Shown here: one piece after another, positions 10,066 through 19,626 of the stretch
Numbering within the stretch: the first letter of the stretch is position 1
Layout: each line of letters begins with the position of its first letter
NCBI GenBank assembly: GCA_022495995.1
Contig: JAFEMH010001491.1
Coordinates: forward strand, 124,001 to 188,000
Length of the DNA: 64,000 bases
Source of the DNA: Adenophora triphylla var. japonica
Taxonomy: Eukaryota > Streptophyta > Magnoliopsida > Asterales > Campanulaceae
Reading direction: 5' to 3'
The notes under the pieces: generated by a model
Told to the model about the DNA's origin: nothing
What the model saw: the letters and a program-made list of their open reading frames with translations, nothing else
Database searches by the model: none
Program-made: the position numbers and the translations under genes

Positions 10066-10127
10066 GAACTACGGCCGGCTTGATTCCCATTCGGGATACG
10101 TAGGTAGCCTATCGCTAGGTTCAGCCA
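10066..10127 (+). other. Conserved GAACTACG stem-loop motif, copy 3
   Basis: Nearly identical to 9,780-9,840, with GGCT..AGCC outer and TCCC/GGGA inner pairing. It is the last repeat before the polypurine tract. Confidence 0.75.
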
Positions 10128-10172
10128 CTCGATCACTTGATCATCCTGTCAAATATGGAGCCTTACTCTTAT

Positions 10173-10216
10173 CGACGACCCCGCTTCCTTCGAAAGCGCC
10201 GTCGCCGAGGGGCTAC
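10173..10216 (+). promoter_or_regulatory. Hairpin plus polypurine tract before LTR2
   Basis: CGACG (10,173-10,177)/CGTCG (10,200-10,204) with inner CGCTT (10,182-10,186)/AAGCG (10,194-10,198). GAGGGG (10,207-10,212) follows, then the LTR. The inner pairs differ from those at 3,214/3,225 on both sides, so pairing is kept. Confidence 0.7.
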
Positions 10217-10524
10217 TGTAAGTGCTCCAATTTGAGTTGTTAGTATTTTTGTTAGAAAATTAACGAAATCCCTAACATTCCTAACATTTCTAACAATTCC
10301 TAACTTTTCTAAAAAAGGAAGGGTAAATTAGGGATTGCTATTTAAAGTTAAACCAAGAAAAGAATCTCAAAAAAGCCAAAAATCCAAAATAGGAAAGCTG
10401 AGAAACAGCAGCTGTTGAATATTTTCAAAAATATTCCTTTGGTCCAAAGCCTGCAGCTGCATTTAATGAACGATTACGCTGTGCTATTCATATCCGCGCG
10501 GACATCTTTGAAGTTTTCAGAGGG

Positions 10525-10534
10525 TTATAAATTG
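10525..10534 (+). promoter_or_regulatory. TATA box of LTR2
   Basis: TTATAAATTG, followed about 40 bp on by a purine/CA-rich leader. Confidence 0.5.
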
Positions 10535-11675
10535 AGCCCCTCAGTCTCAGAAAGAAGAGCCACAACACTTCACTCACAACACCTTGGCGAGAATATTGTA
10601 GAAAACAGTGGGAATTCCCTTGAATTGCCACCTTTTTCTCAACTATTTTCCCAAAATCATACTCACTCAAACACTCTCAAATTCAAGCTTCAAACACAAA
10701 CACAAAAAAGATTGGTAAACCCTCCTTCTCCTTACCCTAAACTCCTTCATCCATGCATGCATTTCAAACTTCAACAATGTAGTTTGTTCATCAACTTGGT
10801 GTTCATTCTTTGCTTGACCTAAAATGTAGTCACCTTGGAATAAATTTCCATGGATGACCATTTAAAAGGTCCAAATCATTTCTTACTCACTTAAAAGTGT
10901 TTTCCTAAAAATCATTCACTTGAAAATGTTTTCCAAAATCCATTTTCACAACACAAATCTTTCTTTCAAAGGATAAAATTCTCCTTCCCAAGCAAATGAA
11001 ATGCTTAAAGTCCTAATGTACCCTAAGGATGGCTTGATATAGTAGATCACCACTAAAATGTCTAGTGATCACTAATCAAAGACTAAGGAAATAAGGACAA
11101 GCATGGATGCAAAACCCCCTTTAAAATCACATTTTTCTTCTTGAGAATGTTGCTGTCCAGTAGCCTTTCTCTAAGACCTCTGTCCATGGTCTAATTTTTT
11201 GGACATACAGAAACTTGGAATTAGGTGTTGACTACAAAATACTTTTTGTAGCCAACATATGTATTACTTTATTTTTTGCGTGAGTATAACTCCCATTTTC
11301 AAATTATTTTCCAAAGGTCAAGTTCATCAGTCTCTGGAAATCTAGATTTCACATCTGAGATTTCCAGAAGGTTTTGGTCCATCAAATCATCTCCAAATGG
11401 AAAAATCCTTTGCAGAAACCTTATTTAAGGTGTTTTGAACAACTTTCATTCTCTGACTTTCTTCATATTTTGAAGCTTTAAAACCCTTAAATCCATTTTA
11501 AAATCAAGTGTCCACTGCCTTTTTCATTCTGGCAGAATTGATTTCCAACTTCAAGGAGTCTTTTGAGTACCTAAACTCAACCCTAAAATCACACCAAAAA
11601 TCATGGTATTTTCTAAAAGTCTTACAAAGAGTCCCCAATTTTTACTTTTCAGTTTGAAGTTATTTTGGCCAAAGA

Positions 11676-11702
11676 AACACACACACACACACACACACAA
11701 AC
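11676..11702. repeat. CA microsatellite in LTR2
   Basis: About 12 CA units. Similar short CA runs precede the double hairpin in LTR1 and in the LTR fragments at about 52,135 and 60,830. Confidence 0.9.
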
Positions 11703-11726
11703 AAATGGTTTTTAATGCTTGGAAGA

Positions 11727-11775
11727 CTCGTTTTACGAGGCATTTCGGGTGAACACTAACGTTCTTCCCGGAGTG
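11727..11775 (+). other. Double hairpin of LTR2
   Basis: Hairpin 1: CTCGT (11,727-11,731)/ACGAG (11,735-11,739). Hairpin 2: CGGG (11,746-11,749)/CCCG (11,767-11,770) with inner GAAC (11,751-11,754)/GTTC (11,761-11,764), then GACCTCCGAAC. Confidence 0.7.
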
Positions 11776-11928
11776 TAACGTGACCTCCGAACCCAAATCT
11801 CTCATTCCGGGCATTTTTCAAAGTTTTGGCCCTTAAAACAAAAATGGCGTGGCGACTCCGTTTTTTTTCCGATTGATTTTCAAAGAAAAGAGAAAAATCA
11901 TCATTTCGAAAATGGCACATCATCACAA

Positions 11929-12935
11929 TGGGAGAGGCCACTGATGAGACCGAATTTTCTGGAATTTGAATGTGTTTATGACCGGACCATCTCTGGTTGC
12001 CTACGTTCCCCTCATTGTGAGGAGCTCAAGTCGCCGTAGTTCGGCTGAACTGTGTTTGGCTTTGGGAAAGGGTATGAATATTTGTGGTTCCTTTGGTGAG
12101 AAGGCTCGGATGAGAAGGTTGGATGATGAGGCATGGGCTTTGATATGATTCCTTGACAAGTCGTTCTGGATGGCTGCTTCAATGGTTTCATTGCTTCTTG
12201 ATCTTCGTCTTTCATCGGGGAAGAAAGAATTTGCATATAGCCTAAGGGCTTATGGAATGCTTCTGCCTTTGACTACTCCATTGTTATTGACAACTTCCCT
12301 TCTTTGAGCCCATTCGTCAAACTTTTGATTGGCTATGCTGGGTCCTTGGCCTTATTTTTTATTTTTTTTTCTTGAAGCTCATGTTTGGGCTTTTTTTTTG
12401 AAGCACATGAGGGTAAAGGCAAGCCCCTACTTGAACTTTCTTGATGCACTTGAGGGCGAAGGTAAGCTCCTAGGTTGTTATCGACATGGGGTCAATCATT
12501 CGATGCTGAGTGACCTTTTGTTGTTCCTTGATGTTGCCGCCGCCGTTGACTTGGTCAAGGTGATGGTGGGGACATGATTTGGGAAGTGTATGGCTTGATG
12601 GAGGCCTTTGTGAGGTAAGGAAAGTGTATAGGGAGGGCATTAGTTGACTTTCTCACACCGATTAATTTAAATCTTTGTCATTTCAGAGATTATTTGTTGA
12701 GCAATGCAAGTGATCATATAAAATAAAACCATTTTATTAAATGTAATGTAGGTGTGCAAATAATGTCTTAAGTCTAGCAAGAAAAGAAAAAGACTTTTTT
12801 ATAGAAGATTTAAGATTAACTATAATGTCCGAGGAGGACATGATTGAAAGAGGAAAGTACTAGAACCTACGAAGGTTGACTGAGAGACTGTTTTATCTTT
12901 TAATTTTGTTTAAGGACAGGTAGCCCCTAGCCTAG
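11929..12935 (-). other. Tail region of minus-strand Tat element 3, with a stem-loop motif
   Basis: No pol domain is visible between the gag stop at 12,936 and LTR2. On the minus strand, 12,042-11,996 reads GAACTACGGCGACTTGAGCT, then CCTC-ACAAT-GAGG, then GGAACGTAGGCAACC. This is the same motif as at 3,036 and 9,348, with a different but still paired stem. Two diverged copies of a TGAGGGYRAAGGYAAGC stretch lie at about 12,405 and 12,450. The rest shows nothing I can name. Confidence 0.5.
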
Positions 12936-14530
12936 CTACTCTTCGCTGGTTGGACTGCCAGGGCACTTGAGCTTTCCTTCGTCAATCAGCCCTTGGACTT
13001 TTTTCTTCAAGGTCAAACACTTGTCATAACAGATGTGTGCCTTTGGCAAAGGAGTTGGATCTGAGTTGACTGGCCCTGTTTCCCACTCCATGACATTCAT
13101 GTTGGCATTGTTTGGGGAAAGATTGCTAGAGGTATGTGGGCATTCAAGCATCCCATTTTCTATCAGCTTCCGGATCTCATGCCTCAAATAGTGGCAATCA
13201 TCAGTGTCGTGTCCGTGGTACTGGTGGAAACGACAATGCTTAGACTCATCTAACCGAACTTTAGGGTTCTTGGGCTTCCAATTTTCCAGTGGCTTTATCA
13301 GCTTTTCTTTCACTAGTTCTTCCAGCATCTTGCTTAAAGGCGTCTCCACATCGTCATAATGAAGGGAGCGGTGTTTTCGGGAGGCACTGCTGTTCCCAAG
13401 ACTTGTATTTCCATTGTTCAGTTGGTTCCATTGTTGGATCTGTCTAAAAGAGGTTGTGGCATTTTTTCCTATGTGAGGAATCAATCTTTGAGTTAGATGC
13501 GATTCTTTGCTTAGTGCGATAGTCTTGGGTTGTGTTTGAAATTTGGTTGTGTCTTAAGACCTTTCTCAAACTTAGAACTGGCATTGGCCAAGTGAGTTCC
13601 GGGGCAAGTTGTCCTATCAGATTCTCTCACTTCGGGCATTTGGATTTTGCACGGCAGAATCACTTCTTTGCTTGGTTCGACATCTTGGGTCGAGGGAGTA
13701 CTGGTACTCATCATGAGATCAAGCTTTTCTTGCATTCGTTTCACTTGCTCCATCAATATTGCCACATGGGGATCAACGGGAATACTCGAGTTACTGAAAC
13801 TTGCAACAAGGCTTTTATCAGTAGAGGGCACCACAGTAGTAGGCCTGAGAAACTGACAGGTGAATTCACTAAGTCCGGCAGGCGACAACGGAAAACTTGA
13901 GGCATCCGAATTTTCTTTTAGCAACTCACTATCGTACTCGGGTGGGTATAGAGACTTTAGAACATAGCCACATGGCTCAAACTGATTATGTAAAGCTGGA
14001 GCATAAACTGGCAGGTACTGCTGAAACTGAGAAACAGGTGTGGCTATGGCATTTAGCCATTGTTGATGATGAATAAAGCCCGATCCGTTTTGAGGAGCTG
14101 AGAATGATGGAGCCCTGATGGCCTGAGGTACTGGGAGGAACTGAAGGGTAGTAGTCCTAGGTGAGGGATCATATGTCAAAGGAGGAGGATATTGGTTGTA
14201 GGATGGAGGGTATTGGTTGTAGGATGGAGGGTATTAGTTATATGATGGAGGGTATTGGTTATATGATGGAGGGTATTGGTTGTAGGATGGAGGGTTTGAA
14301 GTCACTGTTTCTGGAATTTCATCTTCGACCATGACCAGAGAACCATTTGCCTCAACTGTTACTTGAACCCCATGACGGCGAAGAGCATCGATGAGCATGG
14401 CTTGTTGCTCTTCATGAACCTTATGGGCATTTTCCAAAGCTAGGACTAATTCTTCCTCTCTGGTCATCGGATTACCCGTACCACCACTGTTTTCTGTCAT
14501 ATCTGTCTTTCTAAATACCTGAGTAGACAA
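12936..14530 (-). pseudogene. Gag-like ORF of minus-strand Tat-type element 3
   Basis: Starts MSTQVFRKTDMTENSGG at 14,530. The N-terminal part has a predicted coil (EEELVLALENAHKVHEEQQ), a PPSYNQY repeat, a long P/S/Q-rich middle, a second coil (MEQVKRMQEKLDLMM), and a C-terminal Cys/His segment CRFHQYHGHDTDDCHYLRHE. That last segment resembles the gag C-terminus of plant Ty3/gypsy elements, where the Cys-His knuckle binds RNA. Lesions are a CAA-to-TAA stop within the PPSYNQY repeat (about 14,235) and a frame change near 13,500. No protease or RT follows, so the element is gag-only or cut by element 2. Its 5' end lies to the right, beyond the copia insertion. Confidence 0.65.
14172..14300 (-). 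repeat. 21-bp in-frame repeat in gag (PPSYNQY)
   Basis: Six copies of GGAGGGTATTGGTTGTAGGAT (complement). 21 bp is seven codons, so the length varies without frame loss; one copy has a stop. Confidence 0.85.
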
Positions 14531-14534
14531 AACT

Positions 14535-14735
14535 GAGGATTATGCTGAACTGTCTGAGCCTAAGATTTCTGTACTGAAAAGTCGCTGACCCGGTATTCTC
14601 ACCCACTTCTTTCTCGCTGCGGGAAAGGAATAGGCAAGGTTTAGACTCAGGGGTAGGTATTTAGGCTGAAGGCTCAAGTAACACGCATTTATTGCTTAAA
14701 TTTTACTTAAAACACGTTTTCTCCTAATCCTAACT
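14535..14735 (-). other. Leader next to gag, element 3
   Basis: Unique sequence between the gag start and the hairpin array; nothing recognised. Confidence 0.4.
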
Positions 14736-14739
14736 GGTC

Positions 14740-15315
14740 GGAAAAGATTAGACCTTGAAAGGTCAATATTGAAAATTGGACCGTGAGGGTTTTGATTGGA
14801 GATTTGATCGTGAAAGGTCGAGATTGAAAATTGGACCATGAAAGGTCGGGATTGACTATTTGACCATGAAAGGTTGATATCGGGGGTTGGACCGTTAAAG
14901 GTCTCGGTTGGAGATCAGAGATCAGACCGTGAGGGTCTCGATTGGAAATTTGACCGTGAAAGGTCAAGATCGAAGATCAGAGATCGGACCGTGAAGGTCG
15001 CGATTAGAGGCTTGACCGTGAAAGGTCGAGATCGAAGATCGGACCGTGAGGGTCTTGATTTGATATTTGACCGTGAAAGGTCAGGATTAATGATTTGAGA
15101 TCGGACCGTGAGGGTCGCGATTAGAGATTTGACCGTGAAAGGTCGAGATCGAAGATCGGAGATCGGACCATGAGGGTCTCAATTGGAGACTTGACTGCGA
15201 AAGGTCAGGATTAAAGATTTGAGATCGGGCCGTGAAGGTCGTGATTAGAGATTTGACCGTGAAAGGTCAGGATTAAAGATTTGAGATCGGACCGTGAAGA
15301 TCGTGATTAGAGATT
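14740..15315 (-). repeat. Array of about 20 small palindromes GACC-GTGAAA-GGTC
   Basis: Repeats of GACCGTGAAAGGTC alternate with GACCGTGAGGGTC and GACCATGAAAGGTC at about 25-30-bp steps, joined by GATCGAAGATCGGA or GATTGGAGATTT. Each unit can form a 4-bp stem. The array lies in the untranslated leader between primer-binding site and gag of element 3. Confidence 0.8.
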
Positions 15316-15693
15316 CCAGAAATGAGACCATGCAATTGTGATTCCGTCAAATTTTCAAGTTTACTTAAAACAGTGTCTTTTAATTAGCCCTATTTGGTTG
15401 GAAAAGGTCGCCCTTCTTTTTTGCAACTTCTTTAGATCTTGGATCAGTGGGCTCCATCACTACGTCTATAAGCCCCTTGTTTTGCACCTGTATTTCGACA
15501 TCCCAGGGTGGATAGCCCCGGCCCCGGGCGAGGGTCCTATAGGGCAAGCGGATCCCACTGACCGAGAGAGAAGAACGATCCCAGGGTCTAGTGGATCATA
15601 AGAATTTTTAATGCACGAGCGATGCGGATTATAGTCAATGTCAATGCCGTGAAAGTCAAGTCTTTAGCCTTAACGAAATTTCGGCAGAGCTTC
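15316..15693 (-). other. Leader of element 3 up to the copia insertion
   Basis: No gene. At 15,434-15,600 the stretch GGATCAGTGGGCTCCATC..GGATCCCACTGACC has long-range self-complementarity. 15,633-15,693 is the first part of a repeat unit (AGTCAATGCCG..CGAAATTTCGGC) that resumes at 29,811 across the copia insertion. Confidence 0.5.
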
Positions 15694-17165
15694 TGTTGGG
15701 TATGCATGTTTTAACCCTCCTATTTTGTATTAGATTTGATTGATACCATAACCTCCTGTCTATTTTAAGGACTTTAGGACCCTATGTAATGAAGCTTAGA
15801 CTTCAATTTTTTAGCTAAGTCCATTCTATAGAATAGGTTAAATTTAGGCTTGAAGACTGGCACAAGACTCATTGGATCTAAGGATATGCAGTTCAGAAGT
15901 TCAAAACCGCCTAGTGGAATTCTTGGTTAAGAACCGCTCCTGAACTCCAGTGTGCAAACCGCCTTGTTGAACCGCACATGCAACCGCATTGCAGTTCCAA
16001 ATCTCAAACCGCACTGAAGGATCCTCAACACTGGTGAAACCGCTCTTGTCAAACCGCTCCTCACCAACCGCATCCAATGATTGGCTACTTGAAGTGAACC
16101 ACTTTTTATCCGTTGGAATCCACGTCAGCAATATCAAAAGTCAACCACCAAATCTTGTCACGTGATTCAATGTCAGAGAAGATCTGCAAGGATCTTGAAA
16201 AGGTGACAGTGTCCTAACCTCATTGCTTGCGGTGGAGCACGATCGGCTTTATCTGCGCGTTGTACCAAAGGACAAAAGTGGATATTGTGGACCAATAGGA
16301 TTGCATCAAGTACTGTCCTTACACAGTTGTATCCAACGGCTAGTTTCTTGATGCTTGGGTATAAATACCCCTAATCTTCACCATTTGAAGATTGCTTGAA
16401 ATTGAGAAATTGCTGTGTTCATAAGAAGTTGAAGCTCTGCCCAGAAATTCTTAGTCCTTTGAATCTTCATCTTCATACTTCAAGAAATATTCCCCAGCCC
16501 AGAAATCAAGCCTCAACACATTCAAGAATCATTGAGCTCTACATCTCACAGATTTAAAGAGCCTTGATCTTGAACACACACACACACACACCTCACTTGT
16601 TTTAATCACATAGATTATACATTTGAGATACACTGGTTATAGTCTAGGATTTGTTCTTCATAGAAAAGATTTTATTGTACTTTGTAATCTCTCAAATACT
16701 GAATATAAAATCTCTCTTAGAAATCCAAGACTAACCATCTTGGTAGTGGACGTAGATCGTTTATCGATTGAACCACTCCAAATCACTTGTTCTTATATTT
16801 CTGCATTTATATTTCCTGTGATTACTAATTATTTATCTCTATCTCTGTTTGATCTTATTTTAGTTATCCATTATTGTGAAATAGTGTTTGGAGTTAACAT
16901 TGTCAAAAATACACGTGTTTGTAAAATTGTTCTTACCAAAACCGCATATCAAACCCGCATTTTACAAACCGCCTCTAAAACCGCTTTACACTCTATTATT
17001 CCGCTGTGCATTTTACATCATCACTTGCAGTCTATTATCAACTACAAGAGGATTTTGTAAGCAAGAGGTTTTGTTTTTTAAAAGAGGGCGAAAAATTTCA
17101 AACAGCTATTCACCCCCCCCCCTCTAGCTGTATTTTCACCCTTGTTGCCAACTTTGGGACCAACA
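15694..17165 (+). repeat. 5' LTR of the copia element
   Basis: Begins TGTTGGGTATGC and ends GGGACCAACA. It has a dozen AACCGC motifs in two groups (15,905-16,070 and 16,938-16,985), TATAAATA at 16,360-16,367 within the palindrome GGGTATAAATACCC, a CA run at about 16,576 and a C-run at about 17,112. Confidence 0.95.
16357..16370 (+). promoter_or_regulatory. Copia LTR core promoter
   Basis: GGGTATAAATACCC: a TATA box in a palindrome. The same 14-mer sits at 29,005-29,018 in the 3' LTR and at 36,761-36,774 in an unrelated solo LTR. Confidence 0.8.
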
Positions 17166-17167
17166 AG

Positions 17168-17180
17168 TGGTATCAGAGCA
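17168..17180 (+). promoter_or_regulatory. Primer-binding site (initiator tRNA-Met)
   Basis: TGGTATCAGAGCA two bases after the 5' LTR, the standard copia minus-strand primer site. Confidence 0.9.
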
Positions 17181-17236
17181 AACACATTTTAAAACCACTG
17201 TTTTTCAAGCTTAACAGCTTGTGTGCCGATTCGATA

Positions 17237-18290
17237 TGGCAAATACAAAGACAATGACTACTGTTAACTATTCACACATTTCAATCTTGGACGAAGACTA
17301 CTTTGACATCTGGAAGTGCCGAATGCTTATTCATTTGGAAACTATAGATGAAATGCTGGTGGAGTGCGTGATCAATGGCCCTCTAATTCCAATGAAGGCT
17401 AACACTGATCCAACCTCCAATGCTGAAACTCCAGAAGTCAAAAAGCCAAAAGATGAGTGGTCGGATGAAGAGAAGAGATTGGTTGCCTTGGACAGCAAGG
17501 CTAGGCACATCATTTTTGGAACCCTCCCCGTATCAACTCTACAGAAAGTGATGTACCTCAAAACCGCAAAGCAGATGTGGGATGCCATTGAGAGCTACCT
17601 CGAAGGTGATGACGAATGCAAGGAAAGCAAATTATATCTTTGTTGAAAGATCATACAACAACTTCAACGGAAAACCAACGAAACCTTGCGTCAAACCTAC
17701 GGCCGATATGTTGAGGTAGTTAATGCTTGTAGATCTCTTGGCAAAACTTTAACCGATAAGGAAATCAATATGACTTTCCTATCTGCTTTAGGTTCTAAAT
17801 GGGTAAATAAGGCTACCTCTTTAGAAGACTCCAAAGTTTTGGGTACTTGGTCGTTAAGTAACTTGTACGCCAATCTTAGAGTCTATGAATTAAAATTAAA
17901 TCATATTGAAGAGATTGAAGGGAAAACCAAATCGCTATCCATGTCCGTCGTGGAACATGAGGAGAAACCATCTACATCCAATCAAACTGCAGATCCTTCC
18001 ATATCAACCTCATCACTCATCGAGATGGATGATGATGATTTTGCCATGTTTGTGAAAAGATTCCAAAAATTTAGAAAATCCTCAAAACCTTTCACAAAAT
18101 CATTTTCAAAAGGCAAACCTCCTGCAACGTTTTCTAAGGCTGGAGATACAAAAAAAAGAGTGATCTAGTTTGCTACAATTGTAGAAAACCTGGTCACTTC
18201 GCATCTGAGTGTCCACAGCCTAAATATGAATACATGAAAAAGAAAACCTCTCCTGCGAAATTTTCTCGTCATGCAGGAATGGTTCTTTGA
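17237..18290 (+). pseudogene. Copia gag (UBN2-type) with zinc knuckle, two frame lesions
   Basis: Starts MANTKTMTTVNYSHISILD. A UBN2-like gag core follows (DYFDIWKCRMLIHLE; DEWSDEEKRLVALDSKA; AKQMWDAIESYLEG). A stop at 17,644-17,646 accompanies a frame change, after which the frame resumes (ETLRQTYGRYVEVVNA; KVLGTWSLSNLYANLRVYEL). A second shift at an A8 run (about 18,150-18,158) separates it from the knuckle CYNCRKPGHFASEC (18,171-18,212), which fits C-X2-C-X4-H-X4-C. Gag forms the virus-like particle and binds the RNA genome. An A-run lesion can be a real indel or a sequencing error. Confidence 0.85.
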
Positions 18291-18433
18291 GGAGGAAGAG
18301 AATTCCAAGGAATTGGCTACTTGGATTGAAAGCAGTTCGATGATGGAAGTGATGATGAGACCGAAGAGGTTAATCTGCAGCAATTGCGGACGCTTCCGAT
18401 GAGTCGGATTACGAGTCAATCGAGTCGCAAGAT

Positions 18434-19420
18434 ATGGAAGAAAAAGAGGTTTCTACAAAACTTCCAAATTTTACGTTGGATGAAAATATCAAACTTACTC
18501 CTAGCATTAAGATAGGAAATTCCTCGTATTCACGTTCCATTTTTCCTCCTACAAATGCTCCACCTTCAAAAATAATTCCAAAGAAGAAAATTTTGAAAAA
18601 GGTGGTGGAAGAGGTTTCTCCCATGGAACATGAAAGGATGTTCAAGGAAGCTGAAACGGTGATCCATCAATTCTCTAATCTTAAGAAAGCCTTAAGCTTA
18701 GCTCATGATGAACTTAATCTGTACAAGACGGAGAAAATTGTGATGAAGTCCGAAATTTCAAATCTTAAGGACCAAATCAGAAGTATGACTCATCTTGCTG
18801 ATCAGAACCGCATCCTTGAAACTAAGGTTGCTGCACTTCAACTCCGGAATGATGACTTGGTAACCCAAATCAACGATCTCCAAAAGATTATTGATTCGTG
18901 GCTCAATTCTCAATCCACCAAGGATAAAATCATGGACTCCCAAGTTCCTCCTGGAATTAAGGAAGGCCTAGGTTTTGGATCTGAGGAAGAGGAGAAGTGT
19001 GCATCCTCGAGTGAAAAGGATGAGGAAATTTTGGAACTAACTAAAGAAATTCCTAAGGGAAAGCATGCTAAAGGAAAGGGTAAAGGACGACAAATTAATT
19101 ATGTCTACCCTAAAGGAAAGCAATATGGAAAGAATTCTGTGTTGAAACCTAAGGATTACGTAGGCAGTGAAGAGGAAATGGCTTATGGAATTGGTCGCAT
19201 ACACCGCTCCAACCGCTCACTGGTGGAAAAGGTGGTGCTTTGCCAACTCAGGTCTGACCGCGCATCTTCTTCGACCGCTCCTCCTGCCTTCAAAAGCATG
19301 AATAGCGTTCCCGGGAAATACGTGGTCAAACCAAAGCTGTTCCACTTTATCTCGGGGACTCTTAGCTGGAACCGCTCCTCCAAAACCACTTCCTTGTCCC
19401 AAACCGCATGCAACTCCTAA
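18434..19420 (+). CDS. Coiled-coil gag extension / spacer ORF of the copia element
   Basis: Begins MEEKEVSTKLPNFTLDENIK, 328 codons. Residues about 65-165 are heptad-rich and predict a long coiled coil (AETVIHQFSNLKKALSLAHD; NRILETKVAALQLRNDDL). Acidic and then Lys/Gly-rich parts follow (KGKHAKGKGKGRQ). It sits between the knuckle and the protease, where Sirevirus-like gags carry coiled coils, so it is probably part of the original gag-pol reading frame cut off by shifts. A second, degenerate Cys motif (CYYKCSVCDGLGHKAAEC) is partly visible just after it at about 19,450-19,512, in another frame. It is not a host gene. Confidence 0.7.
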   Translation: MEEKEVSTKLPNFTLDENIKLTPSIKIGNSSYSRSIFPPTNAPPSKIIPKKKILKKVVEEVSPMEHERMFKEAETVIHQFSNLKKALSLAHDELNLYKTEKIVMKSEISNLKDQIRSMTHLADQNRILETKVAALQLRNDDLVTQINDLQKIIDSWLNSQSTKDKIMDSQVPPGIKEGLGFGSEEEEKCASSSEKDEEILELTKEIPKGKHAKGKGKGRQINYVYPKGKQYGKNSVLKPKDYVGSEEEMAYGIGRIHRSNRSLVEKVVLCQLRSDRASSSTAPPAFKSMNSVPGKYVVKPKLFHFISGTLSWNRSSKTTSLSQTACNS

Positions 19421-19626
19421 GAAGAGTAAGGAGTTAGTAAAACCTCATGAAGCTTGTAGCTATTATAAATGTTCTGTGTGTGATGGTTTAGGTCACAAGG
19501 CTGCAGAATGCCTTTTGCGGTTCACATCCAATGCCAGGAAGAGTAAATCTCCTTACATCAAGCGGTGTGGGTCGTAAAGGGTTGCTAACTTCAGGACCCA
19601 AGGAATAAAGGGGTACCTCGTTCTTA

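Larger units (their letters stand above)
10217..11928 (+). mobile_element. 3' LTR of Tat-type element 2
   Basis: Starts TGTAAGTGCTCC after the polypurine tract and ends near ..ATCATCACA at about 11,928, about 90 bp past the internal motif AAAATGGCGTGGCGACTCC. It shares only the first bases, the double hairpin and the GACCTCCGAAC / GGCGACTCC motifs with LTR1, so the two elements belong to different families of one lineage. No 5' LTR is present, and the internal part begins abruptly after LTR1, so element 2 is truncated on the left. Confidence 0.65.

Noticed and set aside
11929..12935. Remnant of pol for Tat element 3
   Set aside because: I found no protease, RT or integrase motif on either strand.
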